From positions 1 through 57,698 of the forward strand of contig DAIMZM010000002.1 in the NCBI GenBank assembly GCA_036733985.1: DNA of 57,698 bases. The letters run 5' to 3'. Shown piece after piece: positions 57,103 to 57,698 of the stretch. The notes below the pieces were generated by a model that was not told the origin of the DNA, did no database searches, and saw nothing but the letters and a program-made list of their open reading frames with translations. Both the position numbers and the translations under genes were made by a program. The stretch is from DAIMZM01 sp036733985 (GTDB lineage Bacteria; Bacillota; Dehalobacteriia; UBA4068). Numbering within the stretch: the first letter of the stretch is position 1; the number at the start of each line of letters is the position of its first letter.

Positions 57103-57698
57103 ATGAACACCATCAAACGCCGAACCATGATTATCCTGGGCCTAGCCGCCCTGGTGACGCTGGCCTTTTCCCTCTTCCTGATTAAATTCGAGGATCAGGG
57201 CCGGGACTGGGCCGGGGCTTATTTCAATAGCCATGCCTGGCATGAGGGGATCTTCGTCGCCGGGGAGGTGCAGGACCGGCAGGGGGCTGTGCTCCTTTAT
57301 ACCCAGGATGGCAAGCGGCTGTACAATGAGGGGGAGACCCTGCGCCGGGCCACCCTCCACGCGGTGGGGGACGCCGGGGGCAATATCGGCGGCAGCGCCC
57401 AGAGCCAGTTCAAAAAAGAGCTGATGGGCTATAATATGCTGAACGGCCTGTGGAGCTTAAGCGGTGAAGGCCGCCGCCTGCGCCTGACCGTTGACGCGGA
57501 CTTAAACGCCGTGGCTTATGAGGCCCTGTCGGGCCGGGATGGCTGCGTGATGCTGTATGATTATGCCAACGGCGAGATATTATGCATGGTCAGCTCCCCG
57601 GGATTTGATCCGGCCAACCCGCCGGATTTAGAGGCGGGCAGCAGCGCCTATATCAACCGCTGCCTGTCCGCCAGCTTCCCGCCGGGCTCCATCTTCAA
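57103..57698 (+). CDS. Penicillin-binding transpeptidase, class B (partial)
   Basis: First 198 codons. N-terminal membrane helix (IILGLAALVTLAFSLFLI), then a region with QDRQGAVLLYTQDG and LRLTVDADLNAVAYEAL, the PBP2/FtsI-type lead into the transpeptidase. The last residues FPPGSIF begin the SxxK active-site motif: the serine is present and the lysine falls just beyond the window. GGGGA six bases before the ATG. Encodes the transpeptidase partner of the preceding SEDS protein. Confidence 0.9.
   Translation, partial: MNTIKRRTMIILGLAALVTLAFSLFLIKFEDQGRDWAGAYFNSHAWHEGIFVAGEVQDRQGAVLLYTQDGKRLYNEGETLRRATLHAVGDAGGNIGGSAQSQFKKELMGYNMLNGLWSLSGEGRRLRLTVDADLNAVAYEALSGRDGCVMLYDYANGEILCMVSSPGFDPANPPDLEAGSSAYINRCLSASFPPGSIF

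Noticed and set aside
1..57698. CRISPR array, prophage, insertion sequence or toxin-antitoxin locus
   Set aside because: No regularly spaced repeats, transposase, integrase, phage structural gene or recognisable toxin pair was found. The XRE/small-protein pair is the nearest case and lacks toxin features.

Overview
The window looks like a GC-rich chromosome segment from an uncultured, anaerobic, endospore-forming member of the Clostridia (Bacillota). This rests on gene content: the sporulation and germination genes ytxC, ylbJ, gerM and a LysM-GH18 cortex-lytic-type enzyme; Firmicutes-type AddAB, MutS2, YqzL and DUF1385; a large Gram-positive-type SRP RNA; T-box and L20-leader regulation; acetate kinase; and a rubredoxin/flavoprotein pair. 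I cannot name a genus. I saw no prophage, transposase, CRISPR array, rRNA or tRNA. The window cuts addA on the left and a penicillin-binding protein on the right. A 100-N gap lies inside the SRP RNA gene.

Layout. 1-17.1 kb is almost entirely minus strand: a long housekeeping block (yqzL-pheS-pheT-zapA-nif3-like-U32-mutS2-addB-addA), preceded by an rRNA methyltransferase and the infC-rpmI-rplT operon with its own promoter, attenuating leader and a non-AUG (ATC) infC start. 17.1-20.1 kb is plus strand: ytxC, then thrS behind a Thr T-box. ackA faces thrS across a bidirectional terminator. 21.5-26.8 kb is a compact plus-strand run: ylbJ, gerM, larE, larC, a HAD phosphatase and a small membrane protein, several of them overlapping and probably translationally coupled.

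26.7-38.8 kb returns to the minus strand: LysM-GH18 enzyme, short rubredoxin with a rubredoxin-reductase-like flavoprotein, zinc-ribbon membrane protein, an 1121-residue secreted surface protein, a lipoprotein, SppA and the TrkAH potassium system. A plus-strand WG-repeat protein follows, then the minus-strand SRP RNA, cysE and a sensorless histidine kinase.

42-47.2 kb starts with a 508-bp AT-rich spacer carrying DnaA-box-like sites, then a GntR/ABC export operon and the conserved dnaX-ybaB-recR cluster. 47.2-54.4 kb holds a small XRE regulator opposite a small acidic protein, prmC-prfA-DUF1385, a cyclase-family hydrolase and an OmpR-type two-component system. A gene-poor 775-bp region with repeats follows. 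The window ends in an FHA-FtsW fusion followed by a class B PBP, a cell-wall synthesis pair.

The most notable points are the 55-bp duplication flanking the N gap, which makes the gap look artefactual and restores a full-length SRP RNA; a four-copy dispersed hairpin repeat; a 30-codon yqzL microgene in the pheST leader; Shine-Dalgarno sequences buried in strong hairpins before two genes; nickel-pincer cofactor genes coupled to sporulation genes; and a DUF1385 protein with a very long low-complexity tail.
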